The notes below the pieces were generated by a model. The model was not told the origin of the DNA. It ran no database searches and worked only from the letters and a program-made list of their open reading frames with translations. 43,807 nucleotides of DNA from JAVBSX01 sp051660685 (lineage in GTDB: Bacteria > Planctomycetota > Planctomycetia > Pirellulales > Thermoguttaceae), in assembly GCA_051660685.1 (NCBI GenBank), contig JBOFQB010000008.1, positions 1 to 43,807 on the forward strand, given 5' to 3'. Shown here piece by piece: positions 8,160-16,761 of the stretch; the first letter of the stretch is position 1; each line of letters opens with the position of its first letter. A program made the position numbers and the translations under genes.

Positions 8160-9794
8160 ATGAAAAATTTGTCCAAGCTGTTTCTCAGCACCCTTCTTTC
8201 ACTCGCTCTGTTTGCCCCGCTCGTCGCGCAAGCAGCTGAGTACAAGCCGATGTTGACGTTGACTTGCGCCAGTTTCGATCAGTGCATGAGCACGACCAAG
8301 ACATTGGCCGATTTGGGTGGAGCCCGCGATCAACATTCCGGTGTTCAGATGATGGTCCGTCAGTTAGATGGTTTTGATACCAAACGACCTTGCGGAATCT
8401 TCCTCTTCTCAAACGGCGAATCCGTTTCCCCTGTTGTTTTTCTGCCGATTAAGAATCTCGACAAATTTGCCGAATCCGGTCTCGTTGCACCCATTTTTGA
8501 CCGTGCAAATCGCGTGAAAGCCGGAAAGTACCGAATTGGAACCCCTTACGGAGATTTCCTGTTTGAGCAAAAAGGCGATTGGTCCTACGTTTACCCTGAA
8601 GATATGGGCAAACTGGTTCCGGCTGATCCGATTGCGTTGATGACGGAAAAAGACAAAAAGAACGCGATTTCGCTTTATTGGGATTTCACCAACACCCCCG
8701 AAGATGAAGTTCTTTCGTTCTGCGACACCCTTGCTTTGCTCATTCAGATGACCGGAGATATGGGTCAGGTTGCTGCGTTCGACACCATGATTGAACGTCT
8801 TGAAGTTTTAATGGCAGAAGCGAAAAACATGTACTGCGGTCTGGTCAAGAACAGCGACGGTGCTCTTGAGGTCGATTTCCAGATTGAAGGAAAACCGGGA
8901 CGTACACTTTCTCGCATGATTCAGAATGCTTCGCAAGACAAATGCGATTTCGCCGGTTTTTACAACACGGGTGAAGCGTTCTCATTCAAACAGGGAATCA
9001 AAATTGGTCCGGAACAGCGTTCAGCGATTGAAAATGGGATCAATTCGTTCTTTGACGGAGCAATCATTCAGATGGAAGATTCCGGTTTGGACCTGATGAT
9101 TGTCGATACGATTGCCGAATTCTTTGACAGTTTCCGTGAAATTGGTAACTCGATGTTTGACGGTCGTCAAATGAATATGGGCGGAACATTGTTCAACAAC
9201 GGCGATGTTGTTTTCGGTTCAGCTGGAGCAGGTGATAAAGTCAAAGCGACGTTGAACAAATTGATTCGTCTTGGATACCAGTATGCACCTGATTACGCTG
9301 CTGATATTGTGAAGAAAGATTTCGAGACGGTTGAAGGTTATTCTTTGACCCGGTTGACCCTTGCTCTTGACAACATTCCGAGCAGTTATCTTCCTGAAGG
9401 TCTGGACGGAAAGACATTCTATGTCGTTGTTGGTTCGAAAGATGATGCTTTCTGTCTCTCTTGGGGTTTGACACCTCAAGCCGAAGAACGCTTGAAGAAA
9501 GCAATCAAGGCGTCGAAAGCGGCAGGAGACAAAGCGGCTGCATCTGTTGCTGGAACTCCGGCCCGACTTGCCGACATGTACAACATTGTTTTGGACACAC
9601 TTGAATTGGACGATCCAAGCCCGGTTATTTACGATGTCGTTTCGATGATGGAAAAGGCTTCTCCGAGCGGAAAATTCGCTGTTGATAACACTTGGGAGAA
9701 GGGTGTTCATTCGACCAAGATCGTCGCTAATGATTCGGTCGTTATGGTTCTCGTCGATCTGTTCCGCGAATTTGCTCTTCCGTTGTTGAAATAA
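8160..9794 (+). CDS. Secreted protein of unknown function
   Basis: A 544-aa protein with a clear signal peptide (NLSKLFLSTLLSLALFAPLV, cleavage after AQA-A). The mature part has no catalytic motif I can name. It starts YKPMLTLTCASFDQC, is rich in Asp and Phe, and contains helical stretches such as GLTPQAEERLKKAIKASKAA. I recall proteins of this general kind in planctomycetes but cannot give a family. GGAG at 8150 sits six bases before the ATG, which decides this start over an upstream ATG at 8067. Codon use is more GC-rich and regular than in the neighbours, suggesting good expression. It stands alone and ends at a strong terminator. Confidence 0.75.
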   Translation: MKNLSKLFLSTLLSLALFAPLVAQAAEYKPMLTLTCASFDQCMSTTKTLADLGGARDQHSGVQMMVRQLDGFDTKRPCGIFLFSNGESVSPVVFLPIKNLDKFAESGLVAPIFDRANRVKAGKYRIGTPYGDFLFEQKGDWSYVYPEDMGKLVPADPIALMTEKDKKNAISLYWDFTNTPEDEVLSFCDTLALLIQMTGDMGQVAAFDTMIERLEVLMAEAKNMYCGLVKNSDGALEVDFQIEGKPGRTLSRMIQNASQDKCDFAGFYNTGEAFSFKQGIKIGPEQRSAIENGINSFFDGAIIQMEDSGLDLMIVDTIAEFFDSFREIGNSMFDGRQMNMGGTLFNNGDVVFGSAGAGDKVKATLNKLIRLGYQYAPDYAADIVKKDFETVEGYSLTRLTLALDNIPSSYLPEGLDGKTFYVVVGSKDDAFCLSWGLTPQAEERLKKAIKASKAAGDKAAASVAGTPARLADMYNIVLDTLELDDPSPVIYDVVSMMEKASPSGKFAVDNTWEKGVHSTKIVANDSVVMVLVDLFREFALPLLK

Positions 9795-9834
9795 GCAGAT
9801 TTGTTTGACAGACAGACGTTGAAACGTTTTTCTG

Positions 9835-9875
9835 ACGTCCGGTGTTTTTCATGGAAAAATGCCGGGCGTTTTTTT
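9835..9875 (+). terminator. Rho-independent terminator
   Basis: A long hairpin with stem halves ACGTCCGGTG and TGCCGGGCGT, extended by TTTTTCAT/ATGGAAAAA in the centre, is followed by a run of seven Ts. It sits 41 bases after the secreted-protein stop codon. Confidence 0.85.
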
Positions 9876-9901
9876 ATGTGAATGTTAGTTCTGTCATTTG
9901 A

Positions 9902-9990
9902 TTGATTCTTACTTACTTACTTACTTGCTTACTTGCTTACTTGCTTGCTTGATTACTTGCTTGATTACTTGCTTGATTGGTTGCTGTTTT
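9902..9990 (+). repeat. Degenerate tetranucleotide repeat tract
   Basis: Some twenty consecutive four-base units of CTTA, CTTG or ATTA/ATTG type keep the same register across about 90 bases. The tract lies between the terminator of the preceding gene and the PfkB start. It is probably a slippage-prone microsatellite in the 5' region of the kinase gene. Confidence 0.75.
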
Positions 9991-10039
9991 GTGTTTAGTT
10001 GTGTTTGGTTGCGTTGTTCAGAAATAATTGGGCGGAAAA

Positions 10040-10990
10040 ATGAAAATAGTGACATTTGGTTTGACACCTGCTTTTCAACGGATCATGGTGTTTGATTCTT
10101 TTCGACTGAATCAGGTGAATCGGGCAAGTGAGGTCCATTGTTGCGTTTCAGGGAAATCGACGAACACGGCGATTGGGGTTGAGACGTTGGACCGAAAAGG
10201 TGAATCCGTTCTCCTCAGTCCATTTTCTGGACCTCATTTTGCAATTATGAAAGACGAACTCGATTCGATTGGGGTTCGGCTTTGTTCTTTGCCGAGTCAA
10301 TCGTTGACCCGAACATGTACGACGTTGATTGATCGTGAAACGGGGAATCACACGGAATTGGTTGAAAATGGTCAACCGCTTGGTCAAGACGAATTGGATT
10401 TGTACATTGACCTATTCCGAGAAGAAGCAAAAGAAGCTGACATGCTGATTCTGACCGGTTCTTTGCCGATTGGTTGTCCGAAAACCTATTATCGAACATT
10501 GTTGGATTCCCTTGATCGACCGACACCCTTTCTTTGCGACATTCGAGGTGAAGAATTGCTGCATGTCCTTGAAAAACGACCTCTTTTTGTCAAGCCGAAT
10601 CGTGAAGAATTGGAAATGACAGTTGGACGAACACTTAAGGAGAGTCGTGAATTGATTGGGGCAATGCAGGAGTTGAACCGATTGGGGGCGAATTGGGTTG
10701 TCATAACGGAAGGACCTGGAACTGTTTATTTAAGCAGCGAACATGAAGTGTATCGTTTTCATCCGATTGCAACACTTGAATCGGAAATCGTCAACCCAAT
10801 CGGTTGCGGAGATGCAATGAGTGCCGCAATCAGTTGGGGAACCTGTTCTGGAAAAGACCCGATTCAGTCCGTACAATTGGGGATTGCAGCTGCAACGGTT
10901 AATTTACGCGATTTGTTTCCTTGCCGACTTGATCCTGAAAAGGTGTTGCAACTTGCCGAATCGGTGTCGTGTGTAGGAGATAGGGAATAG
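10040..10990 (+). CDS. PfkB-family sugar kinase (1-phosphofructokinase-like)
   Basis: PfkB kinases phosphorylate sugars or sugar phosphates with ATP. The start MKIVTFGLTPAFQ matches the FruK/LacC/PfkB branch (usually TLNPA), and SGKSTNTA corresponds to the GGKGxNVA substrate loop. The C-terminal signature NPIGCGDAMSA carries the catalytic aspartate of the GxGD motif. At 316 aa it has the expected length. The substrate (fructose-1-phosphate, tagatose-6-phosphate or another) cannot be fixed. The loop here has Ser-Gly-Lys-Ser where Gly-Gly-Lys-Gly is usual, and Thr-Pro for Asn-Pro near the start, so substrate preference may differ. ATG at 10040 is preferred over TTG at 10028. The last residues and the TAG stop lie in R1-like GGAGATAGGGAATAG. 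Confidence 0.8.
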   Translation: MKIVTFGLTPAFQRIMVFDSFRLNQVNRASEVHCCVSGKSTNTAIGVETLDRKGESVLLSPFSGPHFAIMKDELDSIGVRLCSLPSQSLTRTCTTLIDRETGNHTELVENGQPLGQDELDLYIDLFREEAKEADMLILTGSLPIGCPKTYYRTLLDSLDRPTPFLCDIRGEELLHVLEKRPLFVKPNREELEMTVGRTLKESRELIGAMQELNRLGANWVVITEGPGTVYLSSEHEVYRFHPIATLESEIVNPIGCGDAMSAAISWGTCSGKDPIQSVQLGIAAATVNLRDLFPCRLDPEKVLQLAESVSCVGDRE

Positions 10991-11040
10991 GAAGTAGGGA
11001 ATAGGAAGTAGGGGATAGGGAATAGGGGGATAAGGGAATG
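10973..11040 (+). repeat. R1-like G-rich arm
   Basis: Runs of GGGATAGGGAATAGG-type sequence repeat about six times, as in the left arms of R1, but without the R1 core. It covers the 3' end of the PfkB gene and supplies its stop codon. The clustered G-runs could also fold as a G-quadruplex in RNA. Confidence 0.65.
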
Positions 11041-11078
11041 AGGATTGGGGATCAGAAAGAGAGAAAAGGGAAACTGTT

Positions 11079-14000
11079 TTGAGGAAGATTGTGAGAACTG
11101 TCAAAAACATTTATTGGATTGGTTGCTTGTTTTGCGGCGTCGTTGCGACGTTTTCGACCGTTGTTGCGCAAGAACCGAGTCACAAACCGTCTTTTGAATC
11201 GTCCTCAAACGTGTTGATGTCGAACGAGTTCGTTCTGAACGAGTCCATTTCAAAAGAGTCAATTGCAAGTGAGTCAAATGAATTCAATCTGAAGTCGTTG
11301 TTGCAAGAAGAACATGAGCGAATTGCAATGATTGCGCAGGTCGCAAAGTCCGTTATTTCTGTTTTTCCGTCGCAAAAAGGAGGACCGATTGGGGGAGGAA
11401 GCGGCGTGTTGATTTCTTCAGACGGTTATGCTTTGACCAATTATCACGTTGTGCAACCTTTAGGTGTTACAATGAAATGTGGTCTTCCAAATGGTCAGGT
11501 TTATCCTGCCCTTTTGGTTGGCGTTGATCCAACAGGTGATATTGCATTGATCAAATTGTTGGGACGTGAAGATTTTCCGTTTGCGCGATTCGGAGATAGT
11601 GATTTGGTTGAAGTCGGTGATGAAACCTGGGTTCTTGGCAATCCGTTTTTACTTGCAACCGATTTTCAACCTTGTGTATCGTCGGGAATCATTTCCGGTT
11701 TACACAGATACCAATATCCGTCCGGGTCAATATTGGAATATACGGATTGTTTACAGACAGATGCGGCGATCAATCCGGGCAATTCTGGGGGTCCTCTTTT
11801 TGACCAATTTGGAAAATTGATTGGTATTAACGGGCGTTGTTCGTTTGAGAAACGGGGCCGAATCAATGTAGGAATTGGTTATGCCGTTTCAATGAACCAA
11901 ATCAGGAATTTTCTTGGAACACTTCAAGGAGGTCGGATTGCCGATCACGCGACACTGAATGTAACGGTTTACACAGACCGAATTGGTCGCGTTGTCGTTG
12001 AACAATTGCGAACAGATTGTGAGCTGTATCGATTAGGTGTTCGAGCGGGAGATGAGGTGATTCGTCTTGCAGATCGACCCGTTGAGACGGCGAACATGTT
12101 CAAGAATATTTTGGGGACTTATCCCCATTTTTGGCGAATTCCCATTACAGTAAGAGATAAAACAGGTCGCCGACGCGAATTGTTGGTTCGACTGGACAGT
12201 CTCCCTACAGACGCTGAATTGTCCGGGATGTTGTCAACAGACCTGTTACACTTGAACCATTTACGACCTGATTGTTTGCAAACGGATTATTCACAAACGG
12301 ATTATTTGCAAGCGGATCAATCTATTTTTGAAAACCTGCGAACTGTTCGAAACAATGAGGCGGATACTTTGCATGACAAGGATGAACAATTGCAAGAGGA
12401 ATTATTGCAAGAGGAATTATCACTGAAAAAATGGTCAAAGGGGCATGTGTCACACAATAATCGGTTAGAAGATAATCTGTTAAAAGATGAACGGTCAAAA
12501 GTGGAACAGTTAAGAGGTAAGACGATAAAAGGATATGCGTCAAACGAGGAAAATTTCGCGCAGAAACAGGAGAGACATGTTGTGACCGTTCCTGATTGGG
12601 CGCAACCGTATTACGAAAAAAAAGTGGGTTTTGCCAATTATTATTTTAATCGTCAACAACGGGATCGGGTTCTTGACAATTGGCGGGGCAAAAAGTTGAA
12701 AAACGAAAATTGGTCATTTTTCCGCAATTCTGAATCAGGAACTGATTCGGATTGTATGATAATTAACGAACAAGGTGTTGAATGGAAAACGTCACATGAT
12801 AATCGGGTTTGGCGTCAAGAGAATAAGGATCGGGAATTACAACGGGAAAGTAACGGGTTGTTCCCCGCTTTATATCTGTTCCGTCAATTAGCGGTCAATA
12901 CACAACTTGATTTTGCCGAAGTGACTTATTTGGGAACCGCTTTACTGCATGAGGATCAGAAACAGTTATGTGATGTGATTGAGGTTGTTTCCGATTTTGG
13001 TTTGTCCCGATTTTATTTTGGACGGGGAACAGATCATGTCAACGAATCAATGTCCAATCAAGGTTTTTCTTTTGAAGAGGATTCCTCCTCGGATTCTGGT
13101 TCTGATTTACATTTGAAACGATTACATTTGATCGAGTTTTTTTCCGAGAAAAACGAATTTCCTTGCGAATTGCATTTGGATTATGATGAAACCGATCAAT
13201 CATGGTTTCCCTCTTGCATTACTGTAAAGTTGCAGGACCATCTTATGACCCGTTTTCGTCTTCAACAATGTCGTCCTGATATACGGGTTGATCGTTTTCC
13301 CGTTGATTGTTCCGTTTCACCAAACGTGACACAAAAAGCTCAGGTCCAACGCAACATGCCCTCATGCTCACATGCTCTCGAATCGGTCCAACAAAAAGTG
13401 GTCCGGCTTTATGGAAACGGCGGATTAGCGGGATTACAAGGATACCAAGCCGGTTGTTTGGTTTCTGAAGAAGGACATATTTTAACGGTTTATAGTTCGG
13501 TTCTTGAACGACAACCTCTTCTTGCAGTCCTTGCAAATGGTCGGCGTTACAATGCAGAACTACTTCGTGTTGATCCTGTTGCTGAAATTGCATTGCTGAA
13601 AATCAACGCGGTTGATTTGCCCTATTTTGTCTTAAATGAATCCCCTGTTGGAGATGTCATAAATAATGCAACGAACAAGATGATTCAGATCGGCGATTCA
13701 GTTCTCTCAATTTCCAATCCGTTCAACATCGCAATTGGTAATGAATCCCTTTCAATACAGCAAGGAATTGTTGCAGCACACACAAATTTGCAAGCACGTC
13801 GGGGACTTTTTGAAACATATTACAAAGGACCTGTTTTCGTTTTAGATGTTATAACAAATAACCCGGGCGCAAAAGGAGGTGCGGTCGTAGAACGCGAAAC
13901 AGGTCGCTTGGTTGGACTGATTGGAAAAGAACTGAAAAACGCCGAAAATGACACTTGGATTAACTTTGTGATTCCCTGTTCTGTTTTGTCAAACATACGG

Positions 14001-14387
14001 AATGCTCAGATTGGGCCAATGGACGCAACAACAAATCAAGGAACTTTTGTTTTAGGAGAACGACAATCGCCGAATGTTCATACGGAATCCTTCTTCCCGG
14101 ATTCCGCTCGATTGTTGAAAAGATGTGGAATCATTCTTGTTCCCTCTATTGCCGCAAATACCCCGGCCTTTATCGAATCTGTGCGTCAAGACAGTCCCGC
14201 ACATAAGCAGGGTATACGTCCCGACGACCTGATTGTTGGAATCGACAACCAATTTGTTGCTTCACAAAAAGCCTTGTCTCATTATCTTTTGACTTCCAAG
14301 AATACAGGTCCGTTCCGATTGACGTTGGAACGGGATTCCGAACTCATTGAGGTCATGTTGGAGAACAATGCTTCAACACGACCTTAA
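11079..14387 (+). CDS. Large HtrA-like secreted serine protease with a second, inactive protease domain
   Basis: DegP/HtrA proteases degrade or refold damaged envelope proteins. This 1102-aa protein has a signal peptide (ending VVAQ). A first trypsin-like domain carries a full catalytic triad: His123 in TNYHVV, Asp154 in PTGDIAL and Ser236 in NPGNSGGP. A PDZ domain follows (about 300-372). A low-complexity linker with LQTDYSQTDYLQAD and LQEELLQEEL repeats (about 380-500) leads to a central region of unknown fold (about 500-760). A second trypsin-like domain (about 775-965) keeps DPVAEIALL but has Ser for His (TVYSSV) and GAKGG for GNSGG, so it lacks nucleophile and base. A final PDZ domain ends the protein. 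The TTG at 11079 and a GTG at 11091 are both possible starts; AGGA lies just before the latter. It converges on the next gene with eight bases between stops. Confidence 0.85.
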   Translation: MRKIVRTVKNIYWIGCLFCGVVATFSTVVAQEPSHKPSFESSSNVLMSNEFVLNESISKESIASESNEFNLKSLLQEEHERIAMIAQVAKSVISVFPSQKGGPIGGGSGVLISSDGYALTNYHVVQPLGVTMKCGLPNGQVYPALLVGVDPTGDIALIKLLGREDFPFARFGDSDLVEVGDETWVLGNPFLLATDFQPCVSSGIISGLHRYQYPSGSILEYTDCLQTDAAINPGNSGGPLFDQFGKLIGINGRCSFEKRGRINVGIGYAVSMNQIRNFLGTLQGGRIADHATLNVTVYTDRIGRVVVEQLRTDCELYRLGVRAGDEVIRLADRPVETANMFKNILGTYPHFWRIPITVRDKTGRRRELLVRLDSLPTDAELSGMLSTDLLHLNHLRPDCLQTDYSQTDYLQADQSIFENLRTVRNNEADTLHDKDEQLQEELLQEELSLKKWSKGHVSHNNRLEDNLLKDERSKVEQLRGKTIKGYASNEENFAQKQERHVVTVPDWAQPYYEKKVGFANYYFNRQQRDRVLDNWRGKKLKNENWSFFRNSESGTDSDCMIINEQGVEWKTSHDNRVWRQENKDRELQRESNGLFPALYLFRQLAVNTQLDFAEVTYLGTALLHEDQKQLCDVIEVVSDFGLSRFYFGRGTDHVNESMSNQGFSFEEDSSSDSGSDLHLKRLHLIEFFSEKNEFPCELHLDYDETDQSWFPSCITVKLQDHLMTRFRLQQCRPDIRVDRFPVDCSVSPNVTQKAQVQRNMPSCSHALESVQQKVVRLYGNGGLAGLQGYQAGCLVSEEGHILTVYSSVLERQPLLAVLANGRRYNAELLRVDPVAEIALLKINAVDLPYFVLNESPVGDVINNATNKMIQIGDSVLSISNPFNIAIGNESLSIQQGIVAAHTNLQARRGLFETYYKGPVFVLDVITNNPGAKGGAVVERETGRLVGLIGKELKNAENDTWINFVIPCSVLSNIRNAQIGPMDATTNQGTFVLGERQSPNVHTESFFPDSARLLKRCGIILVPSIAANTPAFIESVRQDSPAHKQGIRPDDLIVGIDNQFVASQKALSHYLLTSKNTGPFRLTLERDSELIEVMLENNASTRP

Positions 14388-14395
14388 AATGAATT

Positions 14396-16135
14396 TTATG
14401 CAACAATTGAAACATCATCTGTTTCGGATGTTGACAAATCCGTCGTTGGAAACGGAAGAACCTGTTCGGAAACAAGGTCCATTTCACTTGCGGATTGCAA
14501 CAAATCGAGTTGCGTTTGTTCTGTCTGTTCTCTTTGTGTAACAGTTGGAATGACTTGCTCGACCTTAAAGCCGAGTGATTCCGCTTGTGAATGACGGATT
14601 GCACTCAGTATTTCGTAAAATCTTTCCGGTTGTGAAGCCGCAAATCGGAACGATTGGGCTTCAACATTGCCCGGGTCAACCTGCAACCATTCCTCAAGTA
14701 TCGGTAATGCTTCTGTCAGTTTCAAATTGGAAAGTAAAGCAAGCGAATACCATCTTAGACAATAGGGGTCACGACAACCATCTTCATAAGCACTTTCGAG
14801 CGAGATAAGTGCTGCTGTCCAAGCTCCTGAACTCCCCCGAATCGCCCCAGTCATAACCGTCCGAATTCGGTCCAGTTCCGCCCCTCCCCAATACTGGGCT
14901 GCAAGTTCATGTGCGGATGTCTCAGCATGTGTTACAATGTAAAGGTCAAATAACAATCGGGCAAATTGTGTATGCGTCGGACTTTCGGTCAACTCGTGTT
15001 CGAGTAACGCAATCGCCTTTTCCGGTTGACCTGTTATTCTGTAGATCAAACTCAAATGCGCAATCGCCAGTTCCCGAATACATTGACGATGTGGAACGTC
15101 AAGCGAAATTTGTCCATGTTCAATCGCCGTTTCCAAAACGCGAATCGACATTTCATAATTCTGCTGTTCAGAAAAAGTCGTTCCAAGAAACGTCAACAAT
15201 TGCAAATCAAGAGGAAAACATTCCAGACCTTTAACGAGCAGTTGCAGTTTCTCTCCCCCTTGATCGGGGAGTCGGGAAAATGTTGCGTAATACTTGTAAA
15301 ACGTTTCCAATCGCAAATTGCTCTGCACCACTTCGTTGATTAACAACGAATACAATTCTCGGGCTGCACCAATTTCTCCGAATTCCACAAAAGCATCCGC
15401 TTTTGTCAGAATTTCGTCTTCACTCAACGCAAAACCGTTTTGGACACGATTCAAAACGGAATCCAACTGCATTTTTGCGGTATTGAGGCGAATCGTCATA
15501 TCCGGTTCTTCAAGTGCATCCAAAATTCGACCAGGTGCTGCACTCAGTTGTATTCCGGCAAGAGAAAGGGACGGTAATGCCGTTTCCCGAACCCGACCGG
15601 AAAAACGAATCGGCCCTTCTGTACCGTAAAGCGGCATGAACCTTAAATCAACAGTTTCCTCATTCCAATCGCTAAATCCGTCAAACGGCAAAAGAGGTGT
15701 ATGCACAAATTGCTGTACTTGCTGAAATATGGAAACACGCTCTTGCAGACTTTCTCCCGGTTTCAAAGAGTAACGTCGTAACACCATAAGATAAGCGGTA
15801 TTCGGTTCTTGCGTCGTCGCAATGAACTGTTGAAACTCCTCGATTGTTCTGGAATCAAACAGTTCGCCCGGTTTGACCCAAAGAACCAAATCTGTTTCCC
15901 CCTCTTCAGCAATCAGATCAAGGAGTTGATTCCGACTTTGTGAAAAATCGTGCTCCCAACTCGCATGAAATACTTTTGCACCCTGTTGTTGGGCTTTTTC
16001 GCAACTGCGATCACTCGACCCCAGATCAAGGTAATACACCTTTTGTGCAATTGCCCCAACACTTGCAATTGTTCCCTCAATCCGGTTTGCCTCATCCTTT
16101 CCAATGATTGCAGCTGAAATGCGTCGTTGCCCCAT
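14396..16135 (-). CDS. GT2-like glycosyltransferase domain fused to TPR repeats
   Basis: The N-terminal part (ISAAIIGKDEANRIEGTIAS, then DLGSSDRS) has the fold signature of family 2 glycosyltransferases of the WaaE/SPBc2-type. From about residue 200 on, TPR-like helix pairs run to the end. The usual metal-binding DxD (typically LDADE) is replaced by WVKPGELF, so activity is uncertain. The ATG at 16135 (MGQRRISAAI) is chosen because TAAGGA precedes it at good distance and the fold starts right there; a longer frame reaches 16264 but adds no recognisable sequence. The product is 579 aa. Likely role, by inference: surface glycan or protein modification, or a scaffold derived from such an enzyme. 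Confidence 0.7.
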   Translation of the reverse strand: MGQRRISAAIIGKDEANRIEGTIASVGAIAQKVYYLDLGSSDRSCEKAQQQGAKVFHASWEHDFSQSRNQLLDLIAEEGETDLVLWVKPGELFDSRTIEEFQQFIATTQEPNTAYLMVLRRYSLKPGESLQERVSIFQQVQQFVHTPLLPFDGFSDWNEETVDLRFMPLYGTEGPIRFSGRVRETALPSLSLAGIQLSAAPGRILDALEEPDMTIRLNTAKMQLDSVLNRVQNGFALSEDEILTKADAFVEFGEIGAARELYSLLINEVVQSNLRLETFYKYYATFSRLPDQGGEKLQLLVKGLECFPLDLQLLTFLGTTFSEQQNYEMSIRVLETAIEHGQISLDVPHRQCIRELAIAHLSLIYRITGQPEKAIALLEHELTESPTHTQFARLLFDLYIVTHAETSAHELAAQYWGGAELDRIRTVMTGAIRGSSGAWTAALISLESAYEDGCRDPYCLRWYSLALLSNLKLTEALPILEEWLQVDPGNVEAQSFRFAASQPERFYEILSAIRHSQAESLGFKVEQVIPTVTQREQTEQTQLDLLQSASEMDLVSEQVLPFPTTDLSTSETDDVSIVA

Positions 16136-16761
16136 TGTATATTCCTTAGAACAAATCATTATGACTCCCATGTTTTGGACCGTTTCCGAAGAAAACATTG
16201 CTGTTTTGAATAAACCGCAACAGACCTTACATAGAGGATCGGCATAATCTGACGATTGTATCAACTTTTCTAGCCAAGAAAGAGATACAACCGCCTTGTC
16301 AGGATGAGTGAATCAGTCTCCAAAGACCACTTCAAAGTAAGTGTGGGATATTTAGCGAGAAACTAAAGAATAGGCAAAATAGATAAAACCATTTTGAGTT
16401 GTCAAACAAGTCAACTGATTAACTTTGTTGTGAGAATTATACCTAAAACGGGTACAAAATGGACATTTTGCCGGAACGCAGGCATCTTGCCTGCATCAAG
16501 AAAACAGTGTGCGGGCAGGATGCCCGCGTTCCAATCGGAAAACAATCCATTTCTAACCGTTTGCAGTATAGGAGATCAAAGGTAGAAGGGAAAAATGAAA
16601 ACGGAGAATGGAGTTCACCCAAAAAAAGTGAATAAACGGATTAACTCGCGTGAAACGGCAATCTTTCTGTCTCCCCCGTCTTTTCCTTCTACCTCCTTTG
16701 TAAACCTGCAATTCCAAAATGGAAGGAGAGCAGGTTCGGCGCGACTCGCACAACCAACACG
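16136..16761. other. Intergenic region with one inverted-repeat element
   Basis: About 620 bases with no supported gene. The only structured part is the palindromic element at 16473-16532. The remainder is AT-rich and holds short unsupported open frames only. Confidence 0.5.
16473..16532. repeat. Imperfect 60-bp palindromic element
   Basis: The left arm GGAACGCAGGCATCTTGCCTGC is mirrored by GCGGGCAGGATGCCCGCGTTCC on the right. Each arm also contains its own small hairpin (GCAGGC...GCCTGC and GCGGGC...GCCCGC). This form is typical of dispersed REP-like repeats found in many bacterial genomes; only one copy is in the window. Confidence 0.75.

Noticed and set aside
9902..9990. Leucine/threonine-rich frame through the tetranucleotide tract
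   Set aside because: The sequence is only the translation of a simple repeat and has no independent start signal.
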